A DNA stretch of 64,000 nt from Ardenticatenaceae bacterium (GTDB taxonomy: Bacteria; Chloroflexota; Anaerolineae; Promineifilales; Promineifilaceae), in NCBI GenBank assembly GCA_020634495.1, contig JACKBR010000025.1:1-64000 (forward strand), given 5' to 3'. Below are positions 54,086 through 62,486 of the stretch, one piece after another. Under the pieces are notes generated by a model. That model made no database searches, was not told where the DNA came from, and worked only from the letters and a program-made list of their open reading frames with translations. Every line of letters begins with the position of its first letter. The stretch's first letter is position 1. A program made the translations under genes and the position numbers.

Positions 54086-55126
54086 ATGGATCTGGAACGC
54101 CCCGATTTAAGCAACGTTAGCCCCGATGTGCGGGACTACATTGAAGCCTTAGAAGCTGAACTGCTCAGTGCCCAGGCAAGCCAGCCGCGCCGCCGCAGCG
54201 CCGACTCTGAGCCAACTGAACCACCCACCACCCAGCAAATTATCACCATTAGCCAGCGCGGCGTGGCCAAACGGACGGCGCGGCATTTATACGGCCGTCA
54301 GCGGCGCAGCGGCATTGGCGTGTTTGATCTGGACGTGGACGAACATGACTTTCCCGCGCATGTGGTTGTGGCCGACGAGAGCGAACGGCTGCTGCTCTTT
54401 AGCAATTTGGGGCGGGTTTTCCCCATTGCCGTCGCCGCTATTCACCAAACCGAGGAGCTGCGTGCGCCGGGTGAAAGCCTCGTCAGCCAATTTCCTTTCC
54501 ATGGCAACGAGCATCTCATCGGCGCGCTTCCGGCTGAGGCTGGGCAGTACGTGGTTTTGGCCAGCCAGCGCGGCTGGGTGCAGCGCGTGGCCGCCAACTA
54601 CTTTGGCAAGAGTCTCATCCCCGGCATGGCCTTTCATGACGTAAAGCAAGGGGGGCAGATTACGGCCGTTTGCTGGACCAACGGCCGTGACGAGATTTTC
54701 CTGGCAACCCGGCAGGCGCAGGGCATCCGCTTCCGCGAGACGCAGGTGCCTGCCCGCGGTGGCTGCCTGGGATTGCGCGTCGATCAGGGGGACGAGGTGG
54801 TGGCCGTGTCCAACGTGGTGGAGAGCAGCGGGGTGTTTGTGGTAGGCCACGACGGCAAAGGCACCATCCGCCAGATGAGCGGCTTTCGCATGAACAAAGC
54901 GCCCGGCGCTGGCGGCAAGGCCATCTTCAAAAGCGATGAACTCATTGGCGCGGTGACGGTGCGCGAAGAAGACGACCTCTTCATCCTGGCCCAAAGCGGC
55001 AAAATGATTCGCTTTCAGGCCAACGAGGTGCCGCCCAAAGAAGGCGTGGTGCAGGGGGTCAACTGCATGGGGCTGCGCAATGATCTGGTTACGGCCGTTG
55101 CCGTCGCCAAACTGGAGAATGGATGA
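54086..55126 (+). CDS. Stand-alone DNA gyrase subunit A C-terminal-domain protein
   Basis: 346 residues, all matching the DNA-wrapping beta-pinwheel of GyrA/ParC and none of its breakage-reunion domain. After a 50-residue charged leader come successive blades: IITISQRGVAKRT, LLLFSNLGRVFPI, YVVLASQRGWVQRV, EIFLATRQAQGIRF, VFVVGHDGKGTIRQM, LFILAQSGKMIRF. QRRSGIGV (72-79) sits where the GyrA box (QRRGGKG) belongs and differs at two positions. It should bind and bend DNA or contact gyrase. The start has GGGAGAG upstream. The next gene, a Qnr-like pentapeptide-repeat protein, overlaps by 4 bases. Four ACGGCCGT copies mark it as long-resident. Confidence 0.88.
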   Translation: MDLERPDLSNVSPDVRDYIEALEAELLSAQASQPRRRSADSEPTEPPTTQQIITISQRGVAKRTARHLYGRQRRSGIGVFDLDVDEHDFPAHVVVADESERLLLFSNLGRVFPIAVAAIHQTEELRAPGESLVSQFPFHGNEHLIGALPAEAGQYVVLASQRGWVQRVAANYFGKSLIPGMAFHDVKQGGQITAVCWTNGRDEIFLATRQAQGIRFRETQVPARGGCLGLRVDQGDEVVAVSNVVESSGVFVVGHDGKGTIRQMSGFRMNKAPGAGGKAIFKSDELIGAVTVREEDDLFILAQSGKMIRFQANEVPPKEGVVQGVNCMGLRNDLVTAVAVAKLENG

Positions 55127-55713
55127 CATTTTTTGAAGATGGCGAAGAGTACGTCGAGCAGAAGTTTGCTGACCTGACGTTGACGCAAGAAGTGGTTACG
55201 GCCGTTACCTTCGAAGAATGTACCTTCACCGGCTGCAACTTCAGCGAAACGCAGTTCAAACGCTGCATCTTCCGCGACTGCGCTTTCCAAAACTGCGATC
55301 TGAGCCTGCTGGATGTGGATTACAGCACCTTTCAGCGCTGCAAACTGGTGCAGTGCAAAGCGATTGGCATCAACTGGGCCAAAGTTATGCGTATCGAGCG
55401 AATCGAATTCCACGAATGCAACCTCAGCTATGCCGTTTTTATGGAGCTGGATTTGTCCAAAGCCGTCATGGTTCATTGCCTGGCCAAAGAAGCCACCTTT
55501 GCCGAAACCAATCTTACCGAGGCCAACTGCACCCACACGGATTTTACAGACGGCCGTTTCATCCACACCAACCTCACCAAGGCCGACTTCCGCGGCGCAC
55601 GAAACTACGCCATTGCCCCTGGCCAAAATACGCTCAAGCAGGCCAAATTTTCATTGCCAGAAGCTGTAGCCTTGCTGCACGGTCTGGACATTATTTTAGA
55701 GGATTCAGCGTAA
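55123..55713 (+). CDS. Qnr-like pentapeptide-repeat protein
   Basis: 196 residues. Pentapeptide coils with central Phe/Leu: CTFTGCNFSETQFKRCIFRDCAFQNCDLS, then CKAIGINWAKV (the two-part loop seen in Qnr proteins), then CNLSYAVFMELDLSKA...ATFAETNLTEANCTHTDFTDGRF...NLTKADFRGA. The tail NYAIAPGQNTLKQAKFSLPEAVALLHGLDIILE matches the C-terminal dimer helix of Qnr/MfpA-type proteins. These are DNA mimics that bind gyrase and protect it from toxins and quinolones. The gene starts inside the stop of the GyrA-CTD gene, so both are made from one message. Confidence 0.9.
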   Translation: MTFFEDGEEYVEQKFADLTLTQEVVTAVTFEECTFTGCNFSETQFKRCIFRDCAFQNCDLSLLDVDYSTFQRCKLVQCKAIGINWAKVMRIERIEFHECNLSYAVFMELDLSKAVMVHCLAKEATFAETNLTEANCTHTDFTDGRFIHTNLTKADFRGARNYAIAPGQNTLKQAKFSLPEAVALLHGLDIILEDSA

Positions 55714-55715
55714 TC

Positions 55716-55790
55716 ACCAGGACTGGCAGTCCTGAATTCAGAATTACCCGAACAAATGAAGCGTCAGGACTGCCAATCCTAATATTTAAA
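55716..55790. repeat. AGGACTGGCAGTCCTGA palindrome
   Basis: AGGACTGGCAGTCCTGA and TCAGGACTGCCAATCCT, imperfect inverted copies 40 bp apart, each itself partly palindromic; may end the gyrase-modulator transcript. Confidence 0.6.
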
Positions 55791-55807
55791 CAACAAAAGG
55801 AACCAAC

Positions 55808-56989
55808 ATGCTAGACAAAGCCAAAGCTTTACACGATGAACTTATCCGACTGCGGCGCGATATTCACGCCCATCCCGAACTGGGATTCCAGGAATTCAGA
55901 ACTTCGGCCCTGGTAGCCGACACGCTTACCGAATTGGGCATTGACGTGAAAACCGGGGTTGGTCGCACCGGTGTGGTGGGCCAGATTGGCACAGGGGATG
56001 GCCCCACCATCGCCATTCGCGCCGACATGGACGCCCTGCCCATTCTGCAAAAATCCGATGCGTCGTACAAATCGCAGAACAATGGCGTGATGCACGCCTG
56101 CGGTCACGATTCCCACACCGCCATGCTGCTGGGCGCAGCGCACCTGCTCAAGCAAAGCCTGGCCGATGGTGGCTGGCAGGGGAACGTTCGCTTCCTTTTC
56201 CAGCCATCAGAAGAGGCGTTTGACGCCAACGGCATCAGCGGGGCAACGGCCATGATCAGCGACGGCGCACTGGAAGATGTGGACGCAGTCATTGCCCTGC
56301 ATGTGGCCAGCGATCAGCCAGCGGGCCAGCTGCGCTTTCAGGATGGCTACTCTCTGGCCAACGTCGATTCCTTTAAGGCGTGGGTGCGCGGCGACGGTGG
56401 CCACGGAGCCTACCCGCACACCGGCAGCGACCCGCTGCACATGCTCAGCGTTATTTTGCCAGCCATTTACGCCATCCCTTCGCGGCGCATCAACCCCCTG
56501 CGTGGCTGTGTGGTGAGCCTGGGTGAAATCAGTGGCGGGGCTGCGCCCAACGTGATTCCCAATGAGGTGTACATTCAGGGCACCATTCGCTCTTACCACG
56601 ACGACGTGCGCGAGCAGCTTTGGGCCGAGGTGGAAAATGCCTTCAAGCTGAGCCAGCAGATGGGCGGCAGCTATAAATTTGAGCTGGCCAAGGGCTACCC
56701 GGCCATGTTTAACAGTGAGCAGGTAAACGACTGGATGCGGGATGTGGCGCGGGAGTTGGGCGGTGAAACGGCCGTAATCGACACCGAGTTTGGCATGGGG
56801 GCTGAGGATTTTGCCTACATGACTCGCCAGGCCAAAGGCGCGATGTTCATGCTGGGCGCAGCCATTGATGATGGCCTTGTGCGCCACCACCACACCGACA
56901 TTTTTGACATTGATGAAAGCGTGCTGCCTTTAGGCGCAGCCATCCTGGCGGAAACTGCCCATCGCTTTGTCACCGGTAAAGTGCGCTAA
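55808..56989 (+). CDS. M20-family amidohydrolase (hippurate/N-acyl-amino-acid hydrolase type)
   Basis: 393 residues. RADMDALPI and MHACGHDSHTAMLLGAA carry the first metal ligands and catalytic Asp; FQPSEEAFD the Glu-Glu pair; GGHGAYPHTGSDP the dimer-domain His; EFGMGAEDFAYM the last ligands. It cleaves N-acyl amino acids, hippurate or related amides in the cytosol. AAAGGAACC precedes the ATG. Monocistronic. Confidence 0.93.
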   Translation: MLDKAKALHDELIRLRRDIHAHPELGFQEFRTSALVADTLTELGIDVKTGVGRTGVVGQIGTGDGPTIAIRADMDALPILQKSDASYKSQNNGVMHACGHDSHTAMLLGAAHLLKQSLADGGWQGNVRFLFQPSEEAFDANGISGATAMISDGALEDVDAVIALHVASDQPAGQLRFQDGYSLANVDSFKAWVRGDGGHGAYPHTGSDPLHMLSVILPAIYAIPSRRINPLRGCVVSLGEISGGAAPNVIPNEVYIQGTIRSYHDDVREQLWAEVENAFKLSQQMGGSYKFELAKGYPAMFNSEQVNDWMRDVARELGGETAVIDTEFGMGAEDFAYMTRQAKGAMFMLGAAIDDGLVRHHHTDIFDIDESVLPLGAAILAETAHRFVTGKVR

Positions 56990-57069
56990 AAAGATTGACA
57001 CATTGCGCCAAATGTGCAGAATTTGTAAAAAAAAGCATGTGAGAACGTGTGAAGAACCAGAGGATGTAC

Positions 57070-57084
57070 TATAATAACGGCCGT
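57070..57084 (+). promoter_or_regulatory. -10 element directly followed by the palindrome
   Basis: TATAAT (57070-57075) preceded by TGTAC, then ACGGCCGT at 57077-57084, where the transcript would start. A -35 is not clear. Confidence 0.45.
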
Positions 57085-57148
57085 ATTGAAAAAATCGCTT
57101 TCTGTGAGTTGCTTCACATGCTTTCTTTCAAATCGTTGGAGGTAAACT

Positions 57149-57781
57149 ATGGCGGGTCCCGCAAACGAAGATAAGTTCTACCCAAATCGCTGGGTGCGCA
57201 TCATTTTAATTGCTACAGAAGAAATTGTTGGCAAAAATGGTGTTAACGCCTTACTCAACATGGGTGGCATGTCTGACTACATCGATAACTACCCCCCGGA
57301 CAACATGAAGAAAGAAGTCCCCTTTGCCCATGTAGGACAGTTGCAGCAGGCTTTTTGGGACATGTATGGCGCTCGTGGGGCGCGGGCGTTTGCGGTGCGT
57401 GCTGGTAAGAAGACGTTCAACGATGGTCTGGATAGTTTTGGGTCAGTAGCCACGGCTGCCCGGGCCGCCATGAAGATTGGCTCCTTAGAGCGGCGCATTG
57501 GCCTGGGGCTGCAATTTTTTGCTAAATTCTTTAACCAGGTGAGCGACCAGGAAGTGTCTCTGACGGATGACGAAAAATCATGGTATTGGAATATCTTGAT
57601 TTGCCCCATGTGTACTGGACGAAACACAGATTCGCCCGTGTGCCATTTAGCGGTTGGCGTTCTGCAAGGGGCGTTGGAAAATTTTGTGGATTCTGACAAG
57701 CGGTTTAACGTCTCCCCCACGGGCTGTATCGGCCAGGGGGATGAACAGGGCGTTGTTGTTATCGACAAAGAACCTCTATAA
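57149..57781 (+). CDS. V4R (4-vinyl reductase-like) domain protein
   Basis: 210 residues. The C-terminal half has the V4R fold marks CPMCTGR, SPVCHLAVGVLQGALENF and a closing Cys in SPTGCIGQGD, a likely metal site. V4R domains occur in BchJ-like and TRAPP-like proteins and in aromatic-compound sensors. The N-terminal half (VRIILIATEEIVGKNGVNALLNMGGMSDYIDNYPP) is the helix-rich part of the same domain. No photosynthesis gene is near, so a ligand-binding role is more likely. GGAGGT precedes the ATG. Confidence 0.78.
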   Translation: MAGPANEDKFYPNRWVRIILIATEEIVGKNGVNALLNMGGMSDYIDNYPPDNMKKEVPFAHVGQLQQAFWDMYGARGARAFAVRAGKKTFNDGLDSFGSVATAARAAMKIGSLERRIGLGLQFFAKFFNQVSDQEVSLTDDEKSWYWNILICPMCTGRNTDSPVCHLAVGVLQGALENFVDSDKRFNVSPTGCIGQGDEQGVVVIDKEPL

Positions 57782-57810
57782 TCATCACAATCTTCTGATA
57801 GTTTTATGAC

Positions 57811-57842
57811 AAAAGCGCCCCGTGCAGGAGGCGCTTTTTTGT
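57811..57842 (+). terminator. Terminator
   Basis: AAAAGCGCC and GGCGCTTTTTT with a 10-base loop behind the V4R gene. The next 230 bases to 58073 hold one ACGGCCGT and no gene. Confidence 0.85.
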
Positions 57843-58073
57843 TATGTATTACTCGGAACGGCCGTTCTATAGCAATTTCACCCCGTTTTTATATATAATG
57901 CTTTCACCGTATCGTCCAGTTTGTCAGGTGAGGGCAAACTACCAACCGCAGGAGAAATGGCGACTTCAACCTGTAACTGATTCCAATATAAAGTTCAACC
58001 GACCTCGCAGCTTCATCACACCCTGTTGGTATTTTGTTTTCCACCTTGCGTGCAACTTCTGAAGGAGGTTCTC

Positions 58074-59189
58074 ATGATTCGTAATAAATTGTCCCTGGTA
58101 GGATTCGGCCGTTTTGGGCGGAATAGGTTAGCTGCATTCCTGCTGCTATTTCTTGTTCTGCTGTTTGGCGTTGGAACGGTTAGCTCCCACCCCTACGTTA
58201 TCCCCACCATCAGCATCACCAGCGTTAAAGCCGGGGAGACGGTCACCATCCAGACCCACAACTTCCCTGCCGGTATGACCTTTAACGTGACGATGGGCAA
58301 AATGTACACCCAGGGCATTGGCGGCATCTACGTTGGGCAAATTTATTCGGGCTATGGTGGATCGTTTCCGGTAACATTCGACATTCCCCCAGAACTTCAA
58401 GGGGATGCGCTTATTTCTATTCGTGCTCAAACGGCACACCTTCATCCGTATTACGCCTATAATTGGTTTTACAACAATAGCACTGACCCTTATCCGCCAG
58501 ACAATACCGGCCCAATCTATACAGGGATTCCCACCTTTAAGATTACGGCCGTTAAAGAAGGCGAAACTGTAACCATTAAAACCAATAACTTCCCGGCTGG
58601 CCTGACCTTTGCCGTAACAATGGGCAAAATGTACACGCGCGGCATTGGTGGCATTAAGGTAGCCGATTTTTATTCTGGGAGCGGCGGCACACTGACCGCC
58701 ACATTTAACATTCCCCCCGAGCTAAAGGATGATGCCCGCATCGCCATTCGCGCCCAAACCGCGCATGGCAATCCGTACTATGCCTTTAACTGGTTCTATA
58801 ACACAACGGCCGTTGTCGATGATGGTGGTGGCGGCGACGATGGCACGGTTTACCCCGTAGACCCCGTGCCTGTTCACACCGGCATACCCACTTTTAAGGT
58901 TTGCACCGTCAACAAAGATGGCAATGTGACCATTTTGACCCACAACTTCCCCCAAAACCAAACGTTTAACGTGACGATGGGGGCCATGTACACGCAAGGC
59001 ATTAACGGTATTCCGGTAGAACCATTGTCTTCTGAGGGCAACACGAGCGCCCGCTACACCTTTACAATTCCAGAGGCGCTGAAAGGCTCTTACCGCATCT
59101 CCATTCGTGCCCAAACGGCGCACAAATATCCGTATTACGCCTATAACTGGTTCTACAACAACAGCACGACCATGGATCATTGCCCGTAA
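58074..59189 (+). CDS. Secreted protein of three IPT-like repeats
   Basis: 371 residues from the ATG at 58074, with GGAGGT 5 bases upstream. A signal peptide with hydrophobic core AAFLLLFLVLLFGVGTV ends near residue 40. Three repeats of about 105 residues follow (starting near VIPTISITS, GIPTFKITAV, GIPTFKVCTV); each has NFPAGMTFNVTMGKMYTQGIGGI, a Gly-rich strand and ISIRAQTAH..YYAYNWFYNN. A Gly/Asp linker precedes repeat 3. Proteins of this sort are frequent in Anaerolineae and are taken to be surface or sheath components; function unproved. Confidence 0.8.
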   Translation: MIRNKLSLVGFGRFGRNRLAAFLLLFLVLLFGVGTVSSHPYVIPTISITSVKAGETVTIQTHNFPAGMTFNVTMGKMYTQGIGGIYVGQIYSGYGGSFPVTFDIPPELQGDALISIRAQTAHLHPYYAYNWFYNNSTDPYPPDNTGPIYTGIPTFKITAVKEGETVTIKTNNFPAGLTFAVTMGKMYTRGIGGIKVADFYSGSGGTLTATFNIPPELKDDARIAIRAQTAHGNPYYAFNWFYNTTAVVDDGGGGDDGTVYPVDPVPVHTGIPTFKVCTVNKDGNVTILTHNFPQNQTFNVTMGAMYTQGINGIPVEPLSSEGNTSARYTFTIPEALKGSYRISIRAQTAHKYPYYAYNWFYNNSTTMDHCP

Positions 59190-59217
59190 GGTTTAGCCAG
59201 CAGTCAACAGATTGTGG

Positions 59218-59254
59218 AGTCCCTGAGAGCGACAGTTCTCAGGGACTTTTTTTG
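59218..59254 (+). terminator. Terminator
   Basis: AGTCCCTGAGA and TCTCAGGGACT with an 8-base loop and seven T's. Confidence 0.9.
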
Positions 59255-59290
59255 GTCATAACGGCCGTTTCCCTGGTAAACTTAGCCACT

Positions 59291-60301
59291 ATGATTGAGC
59301 TTACCCAGCTGCAAAAAGTTGTTCAACAAAATACGCTCATCGACATCCCCCAAATGTCTGTAGCTTCGGGAGAGATTACGGCCGTTGCTGGCTTAACGGC
59401 CGTGCACAAAGACACCTTCATCCAGTTGATTACCGGATTGACGCCGCCCACTGCCGGGCAAATTCGGCTTGCCGGGATCGATCCCCACCAGGAAAGAACC
59501 CTGTTTGCTCAAAAAGTGGGGGTTTTGCCAACTGAAAACGGCCTGTATGAACGGCTAACCGTCCGGCAAAATTTGGAATTTTATTGCCGCCTCTACGGGC
59601 TGCCGTTTAGCCGGGCTGCTGAAGTGATAACCCTGGTTGGCTTGCAGGACAAAATGCAGATTCGGGTGCAGCAGCTTGCCCCAGAGCTGGCCCGACGACT
59701 GGCGTTTGGGCGGGCGCTGCTGCACCAGCCGGAGATGCTCATTGCCATAGACCCATTTACGCATGGCTCTACAGCCTCCATTGGCCTGATTAGCCAGGTG
59801 CTGCGCCAGCAGGCTGCCAGGGGCATGGCCATTTTGCTGATTGTGGATGAGAGTGCGGCGGCAACGGCCGTTTGCCACACCATCCTCATCATGAACCAGG
59901 GGCGGCTGAGCCACAGCTACAAACCAGACGACCAGCCCACACCGCCCAATCTGCCCTTCAAAATTCCGGCCCGGCTAGAGGGCAAAGTGGCCCTGGTGAA
60001 TCCCGCCGACATTTTGTACGCCACCAGCGATGACGGCCGTACTTATTTATTTACAGAAAACGGCCGTATTCCCACCCATCTTACCCTCAGCGAGGTGGAA
60101 AGCCGCCTGGCGCGCAGCGGCTTTTTCCGGGCCCATCGCAGCTACCTGGTGAACTTGCAGCACATCAAAGAGATGATCGCCTACACCCGCGACAGCTACA
60201 CCCTCATTTTAGATAGCAACCTGCCCGATGAGACCAGCGCCATCGAAATTCCCCTCAGCAAAAGCGCCGCCCGTGACCTGCGGGAGCTCCTCGATTTCTA
60301 A
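59291..60301 (+). CDS. ABC-ATPase-derived LytTR DNA-binding regulator
   Basis: 336 residues from the ATG at 59291. Residues 1-215 have the ABC ATPase layout (ITGLTPPTAGQIRLAGIDP, LPTENGLYERLTVRQNLEFYCRLYGL, LAPELARRLAFGRALLHQPEML) but the P-loop is GLTAVHKDT, losing two glycines, and Walker B reads IAIDPFT without the catalytic Glu. Residues 235-334 are a LytTR domain: VNPADILYATSDDGRTYLF...ARSGFFRAHRSYLVNLQHIKEM. It probably binds promoters and no longer hydrolyses ATP. No ABC permease gene is in the operon. Two ACGGCCGT copies flank and enter the P-loop. Confidence 0.85.
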   Translation: MIELTQLQKVVQQNTLIDIPQMSVASGEITAVAGLTAVHKDTFIQLITGLTPPTAGQIRLAGIDPHQERTLFAQKVGVLPTENGLYERLTVRQNLEFYCRLYGLPFSRAAEVITLVGLQDKMQIRVQQLAPELARRLAFGRALLHQPEMLIAIDPFTHGSTASIGLISQVLRQQAARGMAILLIVDESAAATAVCHTILIMNQGRLSHSYKPDDQPTPPNLPFKIPARLEGKVALVNPADILYATSDDGRTYLFTENGRIPTHLTLSEVESRLARSGFFRAHRSYLVNLQHIKEMIAYTRDSYTLILDSNLPDETSAIEIPLSKSAARDLRELLDF

Positions 60302-60340
60302 GATTTCAGCGGAAACCACCTAAGAATCTATCCGAACAAG

Positions 60341-60399
60341 CCACAGAGGAAAAAGAGAATTCAGAGGCATTGAACCTAAACTCAAAAACCTCTGTGGCT
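60341..60399. repeat. CCACAGAGG inverted repeat
   Basis: AGCCACAGAGG and CCTCTGTGGCT 37 bases apart, a member of the CACAGAG family. Confidence 0.6.
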
Positions 60400-60404
60400 A
60401 AGTG

Positions 60405-60456
60405 GAGAACAAAAAGTCCTTTAAAAACAATCGTCATATTTGAGCTTTTTGTTCTC
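60405..60456. repeat. GAGAACAAAAAGTCC element, copy A
   Basis: 52 bp with inverted ends GAGAACAAAAA/TTTTTGTTCTC. Copy B, reversed, is at 62410-62460. Confidence 0.65.
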
Positions 60457-60546
60457 CTGAAAGTAAATCACAAGTTGCGCTCAAGTTTTTAAACAACTTT
60501 TCGTGATTTACTTAATATTCGGATAGGCATTAAATTTCTGGAGGCG

Positions 60547-60576
60547 TTGACAAACCGGTGTGTCGTTTGCTAATAT
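60547..60576 (+). promoter_or_regulatory. PadR-gene promoter
   Basis: TTGACA (60547-60552), 18-bp spacer, TAATAT (60571-60576), immediately entering the operator. Confidence 0.6.
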
Positions 60577-60593
60577 GTCGTTGGACGACATAT
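60573..60593. promoter_or_regulatory. Probable PadR operator
   Basis: ATATGTCGT-TGG-ACGACATAT is a perfect 9-bp inverted repeat overlapping the -10. Further half-sites TGTCGT (60561) and CGACATATT (60601) flank it. ATGT-spacer-ACAT is the PadR-family operator pattern, here with a 9-base spacer, so autoregulation is likely. Confidence 0.7.
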
Positions 60594-60625
60594 TGTTGCC
60601 CGACATATTGATTAAGGTGAAACAA

Positions 60626-60964
60626 ATGGATCCGGAACAAAATTTACCCCTTGGCGAAGCCACCTTTTTTATTTTGCTTAGCTTGATGCCCGCGCCAAAA
60701 CATGGTTACAGCATCATGAAAGCGGTTGAAGAATTAAGCAACGGCCGTCTGCAACTCAGTACCGGCACGCTTTATGGGGCGCTAAAGCGAATGCTGGAGC
60801 AGGCCTGGATTGAACGGTACGAGGCGGCCGATCAAACAGACAACGGCCGTATGCGCAAAACATACCGGCTTACCGAGCTGGGGCGTCGGGTGCTAGATGC
60901 CGAAATTGCCCGCATGGACAGCCTGGTGGCAGCCGCCCGCCAGGTTTCTGGAGGGTTGGCATGA
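60626..60964 (+). CDS. PadR-family transcriptional regulator
   Basis: 112 residues from the ATG at 60626 (AAGGTGA 6 bases upstream). ATFFILLSLMPAPKHGYSIMKAVEEL...LSTGTLYGALKRMLEQAWIERYE...RKTYRLTELGRRVLDAEI is the PadR winged helix. An in-frame ATG at 60560 is rejected because the added codons are the promoter and operator. It overlaps the membrane-protein gene by ATGA. Confidence 0.92.
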   Translation: MDPEQNLPLGEATFFILLSLMPAPKHGYSIMKAVEELSNGRLQLSTGTLYGALKRMLEQAWIERYEAADQTDNGRMRKTYRLTELGRRVLDAEIARMDSLVAAARQVSGGLA

Positions 60965-62358
60965 CAGCTTTCTTGTTACAACTTTACCGGCTCATGCTGT
61001 GGCTGTATCCTGGTGGATTTTATGCCACGTTTGCTCAGGAAATGGACGATGTTTTTACCAATAAGTTGCGCCAGGCAGCCGACCAGCGGGCCAAATTGCG
61101 GGCGTTTGGGCACGAACTGCGCCATTGGCCCGGCAGCTGCCTGCGGGAGCATTGGGCAGCCCAGCAGGCGACGTTTAATTTCCCGGTTTTCCACAAGTTG
61201 TCCTGGCGCGGAACGGCCGTTGCCGCCCTGCCTTATTTGCTGATGGCCCTCATTTATGTCCTGTTCACCTTTATCGTCAGCCAGGGTATATTCAATTTTG
61301 TCTTGTTTGGGGCCGTTTTGATTGTACTCACCGTTGCCTGGTGGCAGCATTGGCCTACCTGGTCGGCCAGCTGGCTGGGCCTTTTGGCTTACCTTCTGTT
61401 TTTCATGGTGCTGCCGACGCGCATTGGGCAGGGGCAAGAAGAATGGAACACAACGCAACGTTTGGTCTCTATGATTTTTGCTGAAGTGCTGTATTTCTTG
61501 CCGCTTTTTTGTGCCTTTTATTGGTTGGTGGGACGTTGGCCGGGCGCTGGCGCAGCGGTGCTGCTGCCCCCCATTGGCTTTGGCTGGTTTTTGCACATGG
61601 AATTTGTGGCTGACAATCTCAGGCTGCCAATCCTTAGCTTTTCCTGGCTTTGGCTGGCGGTGATGGTTGTGCTGGTGGCCCGATGGGCAGCCCCGCGACG
61701 ACAAAGCTGGGTGCTGGGCCTGGCTGCATTGGTGATTGGTTTGCTTTCGTCGTATGCTGGGCAATTTTGGGTGACTATTCCTGTGGCGGGTTCTTTTGCT
61801 CGCCTGATGGAAAACTTTTTGTCTGGGTTTGTGCCTACGCTGCTGCCGCTGGTGGCCATTTTGCTGCTGCATGCGCTGCGCCGACGGTTTGTGATAGCTG
61901 CTAACGGCCGTTCCGCGCTGCGTTATTACCGGGTTTTATTTTGGAGCATTGTGGCGCTTATTTTGGTCAGCCAGGTGGCCCAGCGCCTCTTTTTGCCTGA
62001 TGATCTGGCGGCGTTTCGGCCGGGAGCGACTGGGGTGTTAACGGCCGTTTGCCTGCTGAGTTTGCTGGGAATCGCAGTAAGCGCCTGGCGACTGCGGCGC
62101 AGCCAGCCCGGTTGGCTGCTGCTCACCCTGGTGATTCTATTTCCCTTCATTTACCAGGTAGGTGCGCTTGGCGTTTTGCTGGGCGAGCTGCCTTTCTTCC
62201 AGTCGTTGAATTCAGTTTACCTGTACGAAACCGTCCGTCTGGGCGGGCGGACGGTTGGATTGGTTTGGCTGGGGCTGTCTGCCTGGCTGCTGGGGCGGCG
62301 TTTGCCGTCGCTGCCAGATCTGCCAACGGACGACACTGTGGCCAGTCCAGCTACGTAA
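60961..62358 (+). CDS. Polytopic membrane protein with permease-prefix domain
   Basis: 465 residues. Residues 1-70 (LYRLMLWLYPGGFYATFAQEMDDVF...ELRHWPGSCLREHW) are the short helical domain found at the front of ADOP-type permeases and often encoded after PadR genes. Then 11-12 hydrophobic helices with no ABC permease motif. It is translationally coupled to the PadR gene and therefore probably its main target. Function unknown. The same prefix domain opens the next gene. Confidence 0.75.
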   Translation: MTAFLLQLYRLMLWLYPGGFYATFAQEMDDVFTNKLRQAADQRAKLRAFGHELRHWPGSCLREHWAAQQATFNFPVFHKLSWRGTAVAALPYLLMALIYVLFTFIVSQGIFNFVLFGAVLIVLTVAWWQHWPTWSASWLGLLAYLLFFMVLPTRIGQGQEEWNTTQRLVSMIFAEVLYFLPLFCAFYWLVGRWPGAGAAVLLPPIGFGWFLHMEFVADNLRLPILSFSWLWLAVMVVLVARWAAPRRQSWVLGLAALVIGLLSSYAGQFWVTIPVAGSFARLMENFLSGFVPTLLPLVAILLLHALRRRFVIAANGRSALRYYRVLFWSIVALILVSQVAQRLFLPDDLAAFRPGATGVLTAVCLLSLLGIAVSAWRLRRSQPGWLLLTLVILFPFIYQVGALGVLLGELPFFQSLNSVYLYETVRLGGRTVGLVWLGLSAWLLGRRLPSLPDLPTDDTVASPAT

Positions 62359-62409
62359 ACCGCAAAAAGTATTTGGAAATCCGCACGGCTATTTGCGGTT
62401 TACGTTAAA

Positions 62410-62460
62410 GAGAACAAAAGCTTCTTTAAGTTAAAATTATTTTAAGGACTTTTTGTTCTC
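62410..62460. repeat. GAGAACAAAAAGTCC element, copy B (reversed)
   Basis: 51 bp; read on the minus strand it begins GAGAACAAAAAGTCCTT like copy A and ends with the same TTTTGTTCTC. The PadR/membrane gene pair lies between the two copies. Confidence 0.65.
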
Positions 62461-62486
62461 TACTTAATTGCTCCACAAAAAAACAG

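Noticed and set aside
57149..57781. Naming as bacteriochlorophyll vinyl reductase BchJ
   Set aside because: Only the general V4R fold marks are visible and no pigment-synthesis gene is nearby.
60560..60625. Earlier PadR start codon
   Set aside because: The extra codons are the -10 element and operator repeats; the ATG at 60626 has a proper ribosome site.
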